Part shown: one piece after another, positions 23,898-35,200 of the stretch
Layout of the letters: each line of letters begins with the position of its first letter
How positions within the stretch are numbered: position 1 is the stretch's first letter
From: Nocardia terrae
GTDB taxonomy: Bacteria; Actinomycetota; Actinomycetes; Mycobacteriales; Mycobacteriaceae
Length of the DNA stretch: 64,000 nt
Assembly (NCBI RefSeq): GCF_009760405.1
Contig: NZ_WRPP01000006.1
Span: 558,001 to 622,000, forward strand
Reading direction: 5' to 3'
Program-made: the position numbers and the translations under genes
Notes under the pieces: generated by a model
What the model was told of the DNA's origin: nothing
Databases searched by the model: none
What the model saw: only the letters and a program-made list of their open reading frames with translations

Positions 23898-25289
23898 GTG
23901 GCACCCAAGTCGAAGGTGGACACCGTCGCCAATCTCGCCAAGCGTCGGGGTCTCGTGTACCCGAGCGGTGAGATCTACGGCGGAACGAAGTCGGCCTGGG
24001 ATTACGGCCCGCTGGGCGTGGAGCTCAAGGAGAACATCAAGCGGCAGTGGTGGCGGTCCATGGTGACCAGCCGCGACGACGTGGTCGGCCTCGACTCGTC
24101 GATCATCCTGCCGCGTCAGGTGTGGGTGGCCTCGGGTCACGTCGCGGTGTTCAACGACCCGCTGGTGGAGTGCCTGCACTGCCACAAGCGGCACCGGCAG
24201 GACCACCTGCAGGAGGCGTACGCCGAGAAGCACAAGATCGACGACCCGGACTCGGTGTCCATGGAGCTCATCGTGTGCCCCGACTGCGGCACCGTGGGCC
24301 AGTGGACCGAGCCCAAGGACTTCAACATGATGCTGAAGACCTACCTGGGCCCGATCGAATCCGAAGAGGGCATGCACTACCTGCGCCCGGAGACCGCGCA
24401 GGGCATCTTCGTCAACTACGACAATGTCGCCACCACCGCGCGCAAGAAGCCGCCGTTCGGCATCGCGCAGATCGGCAAGTCGTTCCGCAACGAGATCACG
24501 CCGGGCAACTTCATCTTCCGCACCCGCGAGTTCGAGCAGATGGAGATGGAGTTCTTCGTCAAGCCGGGCGAGGACGAGCAGTGGCACCAGTACTGGATCG
24601 ACACCCGCATGGCCTGGTACACCGACCTGGGCATCGATCCGGAGAACCTGCGGCTCTACGAGCACCCGAAGGAGAAGCTGTCCCACTACTCCACCCGCAC
24701 GGTGGACATCGAGTACCGCTTCCGCTTCGCGGGCAGCGAGTGGGGTGAGCTCGAGGGCGTCGCCAACCGCACCGACTTCGACCTGAAGACCCACTCCGAG
24801 CATTCGGGCAAGGACCTGGTCTACTTCGACCAGCAGACCGGCGAGCGCTACACCCCGTACGTGATCGAACCCGCGGCCGGTCTGACCCGCTCGCTCATGG
24901 CCTTCCTGGTAGACGCGTACCACGTCGAGCAGGTGCCGACGGCCAAGGGCGGGGTCGAGGATCGCACCACGTTGCGCCTGGATCCGCGGCTCGCGCCCGT
25001 CAAGGCGGCTGTACTGCCTTTGTCGCGGAATGCGGACCTCTCGCCCAAGGCCAAAGACCTTGCTGCGCAGTTGCGCCGGAACTGGAACGTGGACTTCGAC
25101 GACGCCGGGGCGATCGGCCGCCGTTACCGTCGCCAGGACGAGATCGGCACCCCGTTCTGCATCACGGTCGACTTCGACACGCTGGAGGATCAGGCCGTCA
25201 CCGTGCGTGAACGGGACTCGATGGCCCAGGAGCGCGTGGCTCTCGATCAAGTAGAGGGCTACCTGGCCGCGCGCCTCATCGGCGCCTGA
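23898..25289 (+). CDS. glyS: Glycyl-tRNA synthetase (single-chain, eukaryotic-like type)
   Basis: 463 residues. It begins with KRRGLVYPSGEIYGG and WDYGPLGVELK. Class II motif 2 lies around FRNEITPGNFIFRTREFEQMEMEFF (split here by position, ~residues 195-220), with motif 3 near GLTRSLMAFL. Two CXXC pairs (CLHCHK, CPDCGT) suggest a zinc-binding insertion. This is the alpha2 GlyQS-type enzyme used by actinobacteria. GTG 23898 follows GGATGGAGAA; ATG 23883 is possible but less likely. A TAGTCT hexamer at 23846-23851 may be the -10. A strong terminator follows the gene. Confidence 0.96.
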   Translation: MAPKSKVDTVANLAKRRGLVYPSGEIYGGTKSAWDYGPLGVELKENIKRQWWRSMVTSRDDVVGLDSSIILPRQVWVASGHVAVFNDPLVECLHCHKRHRQDHLQEAYAEKHKIDDPDSVSMELIVCPDCGTVGQWTEPKDFNMMLKTYLGPIESEEGMHYLRPETAQGIFVNYDNVATTARKKPPFGIAQIGKSFRNEITPGNFIFRTREFEQMEMEFFVKPGEDEQWHQYWIDTRMAWYTDLGIDPENLRLYEHPKEKLSHYSTRTVDIEYRFRFAGSEWGELEGVANRTDFDLKTHSEHSGKDLVYFDQQTGERYTPYVIEPAAGLTRSLMAFLVDAYHVEQVPTAKGGVEDRTTLRLDPRLAPVKAAVLPLSRNADLSPKAKDLAAQLRRNWNVDFDDAGAIGRRYRRQDEIGTPFCITVDFDTLEDQAVTVRERDSMAQERVALDQVEGYLAARLIGA

Positions 25290-25303
25290 ACCAGAGTTCA
25301 CTG

Positions 25304-25340
25304 AAAAGACCGGTCAATGCCTGACCGGTCTTTTCTTTAT
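25304..25340 (+). terminator. Intrinsic terminator of glyS
   Basis: A perfect 13-bp stem AAAAGACCGGTCA (25304-25316) and TGACCGGTCTTTT (25322-25334) with a five-base loop, running into TTTTCTTTAT. It separates the housekeeping gene from the NRPS operon. Confidence 0.9.
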
Positions 25341-25397
25341 TCCATTGCCCCCGAAATTCGGGGCGGTATCTGGAAATTGGGTACCCCACTACTCGTG

Positions 25398-25426
25398 TTA
25401 ACGGCCCATGACCGGGGGACTATTTA
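25398..25426 (+). promoter_or_regulatory. Promoter of the DUF6875-NRPS operon
   Basis: -35 TTAACG (25398-25403), 17-base spacer, -10 TATTTA (25421-25426). This gives a start near 25433 and a leader of ~50 bases with GAGGTGA ahead of ATG 25482. No iron-box-like (IdeR/DmdR) 19-bp palindrome is seen between the glyS terminator and the ATG. Confidence 0.5.
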
Positions 25427-25481
25427 GGGGTGTGGGCAACGGCGCCAATCTATGCCGTAGCTCGATCATCCGAGGTGAGTC

Positions 25482-26192
25482 ATGAGCGAGCGTGTTATCG
25501 GCCCCCGCTCGGGGCTGCAATGGGTCTCATTGGGGGACACCGGATCATCCTGCCCAGCCGCCCGGTCCACGGTGACGGCTTTTCGATCTTGGGCTGATTC
25601 CTTTCTGACCCAACCCAGTGACGAACTGGGAAGAGACGGGCCGGTGTGCCCGTATGTCAGGCCGTCGATGCGGCGCGATCTGCTATGGATGGCGCAGGTC
25701 CCGGCGGCGCGGCCGAGGCCGATGTGGTTGCGGGCCATCATTCGCGACGCATTGGAGGTTTATCCCGAACTGCCCACGGGGAACGGCAGTTCCACGTCCG
25801 TGTTACGCGGGCTGATCACCGTATTTCCGAATATGACGGATTATACGCTGATCGATGAAATACATTCGGAATTCAAGAGCAACTTCGTCGAACGCGGCTT
25901 CATGCTCGGGCAGTTTTATCCGGGCTGCGATCAACCGGGCTTGTGGAACAAGGAGTTTCGGCCATTGGACGGCCCGCTGCCAATGTTGGTGGTGCGCAGC
26001 ATGATGACGACCGATTTCCCGTTCCTGCTCGACCGACCGGAATGGGCCGACGCCTATGTGCGCAAGTTCGCGCCGACGCTGCCCGCGCACGTGCGCTCGG
26101 TCATGGTGAGCCGCTTGACATCTCGGCCCGCCTCCTGGGTGCCCGCCTACGAGGTGCAGCCAGAAGACGAATCCTGCTCGACCAGCAGATAG
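25482..26192 (+). CDS. DUF6875-like protein in the NRPS operon
   Basis: 236 residues, no signal peptide or membrane helix. After a ~35-residue variable start it has RSWADSFLTQPSDELGRDG and the motif GPVCPYVRPSMRRDLLWMA, then a basic stretch and mixed alpha/beta sequence. PMLVVRSMMTTDFPFLL and WADAYVRKFAP lie near the end. The VCPYVRP segment is what I associate with the poorly characterised DUF6875 family, recalled as occurring near NRPS/secondary-metabolism genes; this was not checked. ATG 25482 has a good GAGGTGA site. The stop is nine bases before the NRPS start, so it is co-expressed and may act on the peptide, its precursor or its carrier. Confidence 0.6.
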   Translation: MSERVIGPRSGLQWVSLGDTGSSCPAARSTVTAFRSWADSFLTQPSDELGRDGPVCPYVRPSMRRDLLWMAQVPAARPRPMWLRAIIRDALEVYPELPTGNGSSTSVLRGLITVFPNMTDYTLIDEIHSEFKSNFVERGFMLGQFYPGCDQPGLWNKEFRPLDGPLPMLVVRSMMTTDFPFLLDRPEWADAYVRKFAPTLPAHVRSVMVSRLTSRPASWVPAYEVQPEDESCSTSR

Positions 26193-26201
26193 GTCTGTGC
26201 G

Positions 26202-29200
26202 ATGACGCGCTATCTCGCGGCGGCTTCGACCGCCACCGTCTTCCCGCTTTCCCCGGCTCAGCTGGGTATGTGGTATGCGCAGCAACTGGATCCGACGGTG
26301 CCGCTGTCGGAGGCCCAGTACATCGAGATGCGCGGACCACTGGACCCGGCGGCGTTGCGCCGGGCGGCCGTGACGGCCGCGCGTGAATTCGGTTCCGGCG
26401 TCCTGCGATTCGTCGAGACCGAGGGTCGGCCGCTGCAGGTGGTCGATACCCGGAACGAACCGGTGATCGGGTTCCTGGATTTCGGGGACCGGAACGATCC
26501 GGTTTCGGACGCGCTGGAGTGGATGCGGGCGGATGTGGCGGCGCCGATCGACATGCTCGGTGCGCGAGCTGGGGTATCTACGGTGATCCGGGTCGGGGAG
26601 TTCCATCACCTGTGGTACACCAGAGCTCACCACATCCTCATCGATGGATTCGGTTCGGTGACCATGCTGTATCGGGTCGCCGAGCTGTACAACGCCGCGG
26701 TGCGCGGGCAAACGGCGCCTCCCGGCACCGCGGCCTCGCTGTCGGAAGTGCACGAGGCGGAGATGGCGTACCGGGAGTCCTCCCGGTACGCCACCGACGA
26801 GCACTACTGGCGCGAGGCCACCGCGGGCATGCCGGACCGGTGCAGCCTGGTCACGGCCACCGCGCCGGCGAGCGCGCTCGCCCGGGAGGCGCGCGCCCAG
26901 CTGGGCGAGGAGACGGCCGCGCGTCTGGAGCGCGCGGCCCGCCGCTTCGACACCAGTTCGGCGACCGTGGTCATGGCCGCGGTCGCGCTCTACTACGCCC
27001 GGCTGACCGCCACCGAGGACGTGGTGCTGAGCCTGCCCGTGTCCGGCCGCACCACCGCGGTGCTGCGACGCTCCGGCGGCATGATCGCCAATGTGGTGCC
27101 GCTGCGCGTGCCGGTGCCGCGCGCCGGGCGGGTGGGGGAGGTGCTGGAGGCCGTGCGGGTGGCCGCGTCGGGGGCCCTGCGGCACCAGCGCTTCCGCCAC
27201 GAGGACATGCGCGACGCGGACGGGCGCGAGGAATTCGGGCGCGGCATGGTCGGGCCGGTCATCAACATCATGCTGTTCCCGGCCGGAATCGACTTCGCGG
27301 GCGTGGAATCGAGCCTGCACGTGGTGACGTCGGGACCGATCGAGGACCTGTTCGTCAACTTCTACCAGCACGGTTCGGGCGCACCGATTCACGTGGACTT
27401 CGCGGCGAATCCGCGGCTGTACGACGAGGATTCGCTGAGCAGGCATCACCGGCGATTCCTCGGATTGCTCGATTCGCTGCTGGAGGCGGACGCCGAGACA
27501 CCGGTCGATGCGCTGGATTACGCGGTGGCGGACGAGAAGTCGCTGCTGGCGGGTTCGCACGGGGCGCCCGCACCACAACCGCGGCTGCTGCCGGAGATCC
27601 TGGCCGAGGGGCTGCGTCGCGCAGGGGGCGATGCGGTCGCCGTGCGGGGGCGAGGCAGGCAGCTGACCTACAGCCAGCTCGACGCGGCATCGAACCGGCT
27701 GGCACGCAGTCTCTTACGCGCTGACATCGAGCACCCGCATGCCGATTCCGATGCCGGGACCCCGGAGCTTCCGGCCATCGGACCGGAATCGACAGTGCTG
27801 CTGGCGTTGCCACGGTCGATCGAGGCTGTGGTCGCGCTGTGGGCGGTGGCCAAGACCGGGGCGGCGTTCGTGCCGCTGGGGACGGCCCTGCCCGCCGAGC
27901 GCGTGGCCCGGATCGCCGCCGAATCCGGTGCGACGCTGGGGCTCACGCTGACCGCTTCCGGGGCTTCGCTGCCCGACTCGGTGCGTTGGATCGCGCTCGA
28001 AGAGCTGTTGGCAGACGAACTTCCCGCGCGGCCGGAGGACGGTTCCGGTGGTGAGGCGCCGCGGAACGGCTGTGCGGCACCATCCTTCGGCGCGGTGTCC
28101 GATCGACCGCTGCGCGCGGACGAATTGCGCGGACGGCCACGGGTGTCCAATCCGGCGTATGTCGTGTTCACCTCCGGTTCCACCGGGGTGCCCAAGGGCG
28201 TGGTGGTGACCCATGCCGGTCTGGCCGGGCTGGCGGCGGGAATCGTGGACGCCTACCGGGTCGAGCCCGGGGCGCGCGTATTGCAGTGCCTGAATCCGAG
28301 CTTCGACGCGTCGGTGCTGGAGTGGCTGATGGCCTTCGCCTCCGGGGCGACGCTGGTGGTGGCCGAGTCCGATCCGGTGGTCGGCGCCGAACTGGCCGCC
28401 CTGGTACGGGATTACGGCATCACCCAGGTGTGTTCGACACCCGCGGTGCTGTCCACCCTCGACGCCGATGCGCTCGACGGTGTCCGGGCGGTGTCCTCGG
28501 GTGGTGAGGCGACACCGCCGGATATCGTGGCGCGCTTCGGTATCGGGCGCGATCTACTGAACTCCTACGGGCCCAGTGAGACGACGGTGGCGCTCACTTA
28601 CACGCGGGGGCTGGTCCCGGGCGAGAACGCCGGAATCGGAGATCCGATCCCCGGTGCGGGCATGCTGGTGCTGGATCGCTGGCTGCGCCCGGTGCCGATC
28701 GGTGTGGCCGGGGAGCTGTACGTGACCGGGCCCGGTGTCGCGCGCGGGTATGTGGGACGCCCGGGCCTGACCGCGGAACGCTTCGTCCCGGCGCTGGACG
28801 GTCCGGCGGGAAATCGCATGTACCGCACCGGCGATCTGGTCCGCTGGACCGAGTCCGGGGTGCTGGAGTACGTCGGCCGCGGTGATTTCCAGGTCAAGAT
28901 GCGCGGTATGCGCATCGAGCTCGGCGAGATCGACGCCGTCCTGGACGCGCACCCCGGCGTCGAGATCGCGGTCACCGTGGCGCGGACCGCTCCCAGCGGC
29001 GGCACCGTGCTGGCCGCCTACGTGGTTCCCCGCGCCGGTCACGACCTCACCGAGCCTGAACTCCTCGACCACGCCGCCCGCCGGCTGCCGCCGTACATGG
29101 TGCCCGCCACGGTCACCGTGCTGGGCGCGCTCCCGCTCACCGCCAATGGCAAGGTGGACCGCGGCGCCCTGCCCGAACCCGCTGTGGCGCAACCGATCAT

Positions 29201-32200
29201 CCGCCGCGCCGGCACCGAGGCCGAACGACTGCTCTGCGCCCTGTTCGCCGAGATCCTCGGCGCCCCGGAGGTCGGCCCCGGCACTTCCTTCTTCGCGCTC
29301 GGCGGTGACTCGATCATGGCCATCACCCTGGTGTCCCGGGCCCGCGCCGCCGGTCTGATCTTCTCCGCCCGTGAGGTTTTCGAGCACCGCACCCCGGCCG
29401 CGCTGGCCGCCGTGGTCGCCCGGGTGGAGGACCGCCCGCGGGTGCTGCCCGAACTGCCGGGCGGCGGCGTGGGCCGAATGCCGTTGACCCCCATCGCGGC
29501 CTGGTTGTCGAGCCGCCCGGGCTGGGCGCATTTCTCCCAGTCCATGGTGGTCCAGGCACCGGCCGGTGCGGAGCCCGACCTGCTGCGTCGCACGTTGGCG
29601 GCCCTGGTCGCGCGCCATGACATGCTCCGCGCGCGTGTGGTCGAGACCGAGGCGGACCTCCAGTTGGAGGTGCCCCCGCCGGAGCTCACCGAGAACGCCG
29701 GCGCGCTGGACGTAATCGACTGCACATCAGGTGATTACGTGGAGTCCGACGGCGAGATTTCCGGGCGGGTGATCGAACGCGCGCTGGCGGAGACCGCCGG
29801 GCGGCTGGACCCGCACGCCGGTGTGATGGTCGCCGCGACCTGGCTGAACACGGGTCCGACCCGGCCGGGCCGATTGGTGATCGCGATCCACCACCTCGCG
29901 TGCGACGCGGTGTCCTGGCGAATCCTGTTGCCCGACTTGATGTCGGTGTGGAGTCAGGTGTCGGCGGGCGTCGAGCCCACCTGGGACGACGCCGGAACCT
30001 CGGTGCGCACCTGGGCCCATGCCCTGGCCGATCTCGCCACGCCCATCACCGGGCCGCACGGTGCGGATGATGCCGATGCGGGCCGGTCTGCCGCCGAGAC
30101 CCGATGGCCCGTGAGCGAGCTCGGATACTGGCGTGGCGTGCTGGCCGAGGATCCGCTCATCGGGCGCCGTCGGCTGGATCCGGCGGTGGACACCCGCCGG
30201 ACCGCGGGGCGGATCGATGTCGAGGTTCCGGGCGAGGCGGTGTCGGCGCTGGTCGCCAGGATCGCCGCCACCTACCGCTGCGGCGTCGAGGACGCTCTGC
30301 TGGCAGCGCTCGCAGTGGCCTTGGCGCGGTGGCGCTTCGGGCACGGGGACGACCGCGCCGCGGCCGGGAGCACCGTCGTCGCGCTGGAGCGGCACGGTCG
30401 TGACGAGCAGGCCGTGCCGGGGGCCGATCTGTCGCACACGGTGGGCTGGTTCACCACACAGGTGCCGGTGCGGCTGGGAGCCGTTGCCGTGGGCGGCGAT
30501 TCGGCGGGAACGGATGCCGGGGCCGACTTCGTGGAAACGGCGTTGAAGACGGTGAAGGAACAGCTGCGCGCGGTGCCGCGCGGTGGGTTCGGGTTCGGGC
30601 TGCTGCGTCACCTGAACGAGGCGACGGCCGCCGAGCTGGCGACCTTGCCGGAGCCGCAGCTGGGGTTCAACTACCTCGGTCAGATTCCCGACGTGGCGGT
30701 CGAGGGGGAGTGGCTGCCGGTATCGGTGGCCGATCGCCTGGGTGGCCACGCGGATCCGGAGATGCCTCTGGCGGCGGCGATTTCGATCGATGCCGTCACG
30801 CTGGAATCGGAGAGCGGGCCGCGGATCCGGGCGGTGTGGCAGTTCGCCCGCGAGGCCGTGGACGAGGCGGACGTGGCGGCGCTGGCCCGGGAATGGCTGG
30901 CGGCCGTGGGGGAGATCTCGGAGCTGGTCCGGCGACCCGACGCGGGCGGGCTGACGCCCGCCGATCTGCCGCTGCTGAGCGTCTCGCAGCGGGAAATCGA
31001 CGGGTGGGAGCGGACTTTCGGCCGCCTGGCCGACGTCTGGCCGGTGACTCCGTTGCAGCGTGGACTGCTGTTCCAGGCACAGCTCGCCGAGGGCGGACCG
31101 GACGGGTATTCGGTCCAGGCGGTGATCGATGTGGAAGGCGATCTCGATCGCGACCGCTTCGCGGCCGCCGCGCAGGCGCTGGTCCGCCGCCACGAGGTGC
31201 TGCGCGCCGGATTCGCCGCCACGGATACCGGTGCGGTGCAAGTGATTCCGGCCGAGGTCACGGTGCCCTGCGACTATCTCGAGGCGCACGGGGCGACACC
31301 GGGGGAACTCGACGAGATCGCCGCCCGGGAACTGCGCACCCCCTTCGCGGTCGACACCCCGCCCCTGATCCGGTTCCTGTGCGTCGCGGCGGGAGCGTGG
31401 CGGTTCCGGCTGGTCATCACCAACCACCACCTGATCCTCGACGGCTGGTCCATGCCGCTGTTGTTCGCGGAGCTGATCGGCCTCTACGAAACCGTCGGCG
31501 ACGACACCGGATTCGCGTCCCCGGTCTCCTTCCGCGGCCAGCTCGAGTGGCTGGCCGACCGCGACCTCGAGCGCGCCCGAGCGGCCTGGGCCGAATCGCT
31601 GGCGGGTCTCGACGGCCCGACCCTGATCGCGCCCACCGCTCCCCGCACCGACGCGCCCGCCGCCCCGGTCGCCCACCAGGTCCCGCTCCCGGCCGACCTG
31701 CCCGACGCGCTGCGCCGCACGGCCGCCGCCTGCCAGGTCACCGTCAACACCCTGGTCCAGGCGGCCTGGGCGCTACTGCTGGCCGAGCAGACCGGCGCGA
31801 CCGACATCGTCTTCGGCGCAACGGTTTCCGGCCGCCCGCCCGAACTCCCCGGCTCCGACCGCATGATCGGCATGCTGGTCAACACGGTCCCCGTCCGCAT
31901 CGCCCTCGACCCGGCCGAATCCATCGCCGACCTGCTCTCGCGCATCCAACGCGAGCAAGCGGCCCTCACCGACCACCAGCACCTGGGCCTGGACGAGATC
32001 CAATCGATCACCGCCCTCGGCCCCCTCTTCGACACCGCCACGGTCTTCGAGTCCTACCCGGTCGACGCCGCCGCCCTCGCCGCCGCCACCCGCCAAGCCG
32101 CTCTCACCGTCACCGCCCTCCGTGCCCAGGACGGCACCCACTACCCCCTCTCATTGGCCGCCTACGCCAACAACGGCCTCCGCCTGGAACTCACCCGCTC

Positions 32201-35200
32201 GCCCCACCATTTCGACGCTCCAGCGGCCGATGAGCTCGCCGCCTCCCTGTCCCGCCTACTGGTCGCACTCACCGGTGATTCCCGCCGCCGCACCGCCCAC
32301 CTGCGCGGCACGGCCCCGGCCGACAGCGTCGCGCAGCGCACCGGTGGACCGTCGCACCGTGCGCGCCTCCTACCGGACCTGTTGTCGGCCAACGGCCGGC
32401 CGGACGCGATAGCGGTGACAAGCGCCGTGTCCCCGGACTCGGCGGAGCGATCAGGTACCGCTGCGGCGCAGTCGGTTTCGCTGTTGGGTCCCTCCGCTGA
32501 CACAGCCGGGTTGACCTATCGTGAGCTGGATGCCGTATCGAATCGGCTGGCCCGCCATCTGATCGCCGCCGGGGCGGGGCCCGAGCGGGCGGTACTGGTG
32601 GCACTGTCGCGGTCGGTGGCCTCCATGGTGGCGGTGTGGGCGATCGCGAAGACCGGTGCGGCCTTCGTGCCCGTGGACGTCACTCAGCCGACGGCCCGGA
32701 CCGCCGCCATCGCCGTCGAATGCGGTGCGGCACTGGGTATCACCATCGGGCGCGGTGACGGGTATGTCGCCGGGGGAGCCGATGACCGGGCAAGTGCGGG
32801 GGCCGCCGAGGTGGCATGGGTGCGGCTGGATGATCCCGCCCTCGAGGCCGCCTGCGCCGACCTGTCCGCCGAGCCGGTGACGGATGCGGACCGGCGTGCC
32901 CCGCTGCGGCCGGAGCATGCGGCGTATGTGGTGTTCACCTCGGGCTCCACGGGGACCCCGAAGGGTGTGGTGGTTTCGCACCGCGGGCTGGCCGATATGG
33001 TCGCCGCGACGGCGGAGCGCGGGCGGATCGATCGCGAATCGCGCGTGATGCATTGCCTCAATCCGGCTTTCGATGCGGCCATGCTGGTGTGGATGTCGGC
33101 GTTCGCGGCCGGTGCGACGCTGGTCGTCGCGCCGCCGGAGGCCAGTGCGGGGGCGGAGTTGGCGGCGGCGATCCGAGCGGGCGCGGCCACACATCTGACG
33201 TGTACGCCGAGCGTGCTGGCCACTCTCGACGCCGCCGATCTGCGAGGTGTCGCGACAGTCGTCATGGGTGGCGAGCCGTGTACGCCGAGCTTGGTGGAGC
33301 GGTTGGGTGCGGGTCGGGCGCTGGTGAATTCGTACGGCCCCGCGGAGACCACGATTGCGGCGAGCTTCGGTGATCCGATGACGGTGGCGACATCGACGCT
33401 GCTGGGGACGCCCGTGCCCGGGGCGACGCTGATGGTGCTGGACGGCTGGCTGCGGCCGGTGCCGCCCGGGGCGGTCGGTGAGCTGTATGTGCGCGGGCCT
33501 GGGCTGGCTCGCGGTTATGCCGGTCGCGCAGGGCTTTCCGCGAGCCGGTTCGTCGCCGACCCGTTCGTGGCTGGGCAGCGCATGTACCGCACCGGAGACC
33601 TCATGCGATGCACCGCAGCCGGTTTCGAGTACGCGGGCCGCAGTGACTTCCAGGTCAAGATTCGCGGCATCCGGGTCGAGCCGGGTGAGGTCGACGCCGT
33701 CCTGCTGACCCATCCGCGGATCGATGCCGCGGTGACCGTCGCCCGACGCAATAGGGCCGGGGCGATGACGCTGTGCTCGTATGTGTCCCTGTCGGATCCG
33801 GTATCGGTCCCTGAGCTTCTGGCGTGGTCTTCCGGCCGGCTGCCGCGCTATCTGATGCCGTCCAGCCTGCAGGTGCTGCCCGAACTGCCGCGGACGTCCA
33901 GCGGCAAGGTCGATCTGCGGGCGCTCCCGGAACCCCAACTGGCGCAGGCGGAATACGTCACACCGACCGGCGCCGAGGTGATGATCGCGGAGACCTACGC
34001 CGAGGTCCTCGGCCTGGACCGAGTCGGTGCCCGCGACGACTTCTTCGCCCTCGGCGGCGATTCGCTCATCGCCACCCGTGTCGCGGCCCGCCTGGCCGCG
34101 CAGCTCGGCCGCGCGGTGCCGGTCCGGCTGTTGTTCGAGGCCCCGGTCGTCGGCGAGCTGGCGACACGGTTGGCCGACACCGATACCGACGCCGACACCG
34201 CCGCCGGTCCGGCCCTGGTCCGTGCCGAGCGGCCCGAGTTGGTCCCGCTGTCCCCGGCCCAGCAGCGCATGTGGTTCGTCAACCGCTTCGACCCCGCCTC
34301 CCCGGCCTACAACGTGCCGGTGGCCCTGCGACTCTCGGGCCACCTGGATCACGCCGCCCTGCGTGCCGCACTTCGCGACGTGATCGACCGTCACGAGTCC
34401 CTCCGCACCGTCTACCCCGACATCGACGGCGTCGGTATGCAGCGTGTGCTCGCGGCCGAGAGCGTGCCGCTCGATCTGGATCCCGTCCCGGTCCCCCTCG
34501 ACCGGCTTCCGCAGGCCGTCGCCGACACGATCGGCGCGGGCTTCGACGTCACCGCCGGTGTTCCCCTGCGGCTGCGACTGTTCCGAGTGGAGACCGCCCC
34601 TCCGACACCGTTCGGCTCGCAGGGGCTGGAGCCCACGGCGAGTTACGGACCGCGTGCGCTGCCGCCCGGGCGGATCGCCGGGAACGGGAGCCGCACCGCC
34701 CCGGTCCCCGAGCCCGAGCATGTGATCGTGCTGGTCGCGCATCATATTGCGACGGACGGGTTCTCGATGGCTCCGCTGACGCGCGATGTGGCCGCGGCCT
34801 ATGCGACTCGCGCGGAGGGAGCGTTGCCCGAGTGGGAGCCGCTGCCGGTGCAGTACGCGGATTACACGCTGTGGCAACGGGATCGGCTCGGGGCGGAGTC
34901 GGATCCGGAGTCGATGGCCGCGCGGCAGGTCGAGTACTGGTCGCGGGCACTCGCCGGAGTTCCCGATCACCTGGAGTTGCCGACCGATCGTCCGCGCCCG
35001 GCTCGTGCCTCGCATCGCGCCGCGGAATGCGTCGCACGGGTCGATCGCGAGCTCACCGACGCCATCGATCGGTGTGCACGCGAGCATCGGGCGACGCCGT
35101 TCATGGTGGTGCACGCGGCGCTGGCGGTGCTGCTGGCCCGGCTCGGCGGCAGCGGGGACGTGGTGATCGGGACGCCGGTCGCGGGTCGCGGGGTGCGTGA

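Noticed and set aside
25335..25481. Iron-dependent (IdeR/DmdR) box that would mark the NRPS as a siderophore synthetase
   Set aside because: No sequence resembling the 19-bp iron box is seen in the promoter region.
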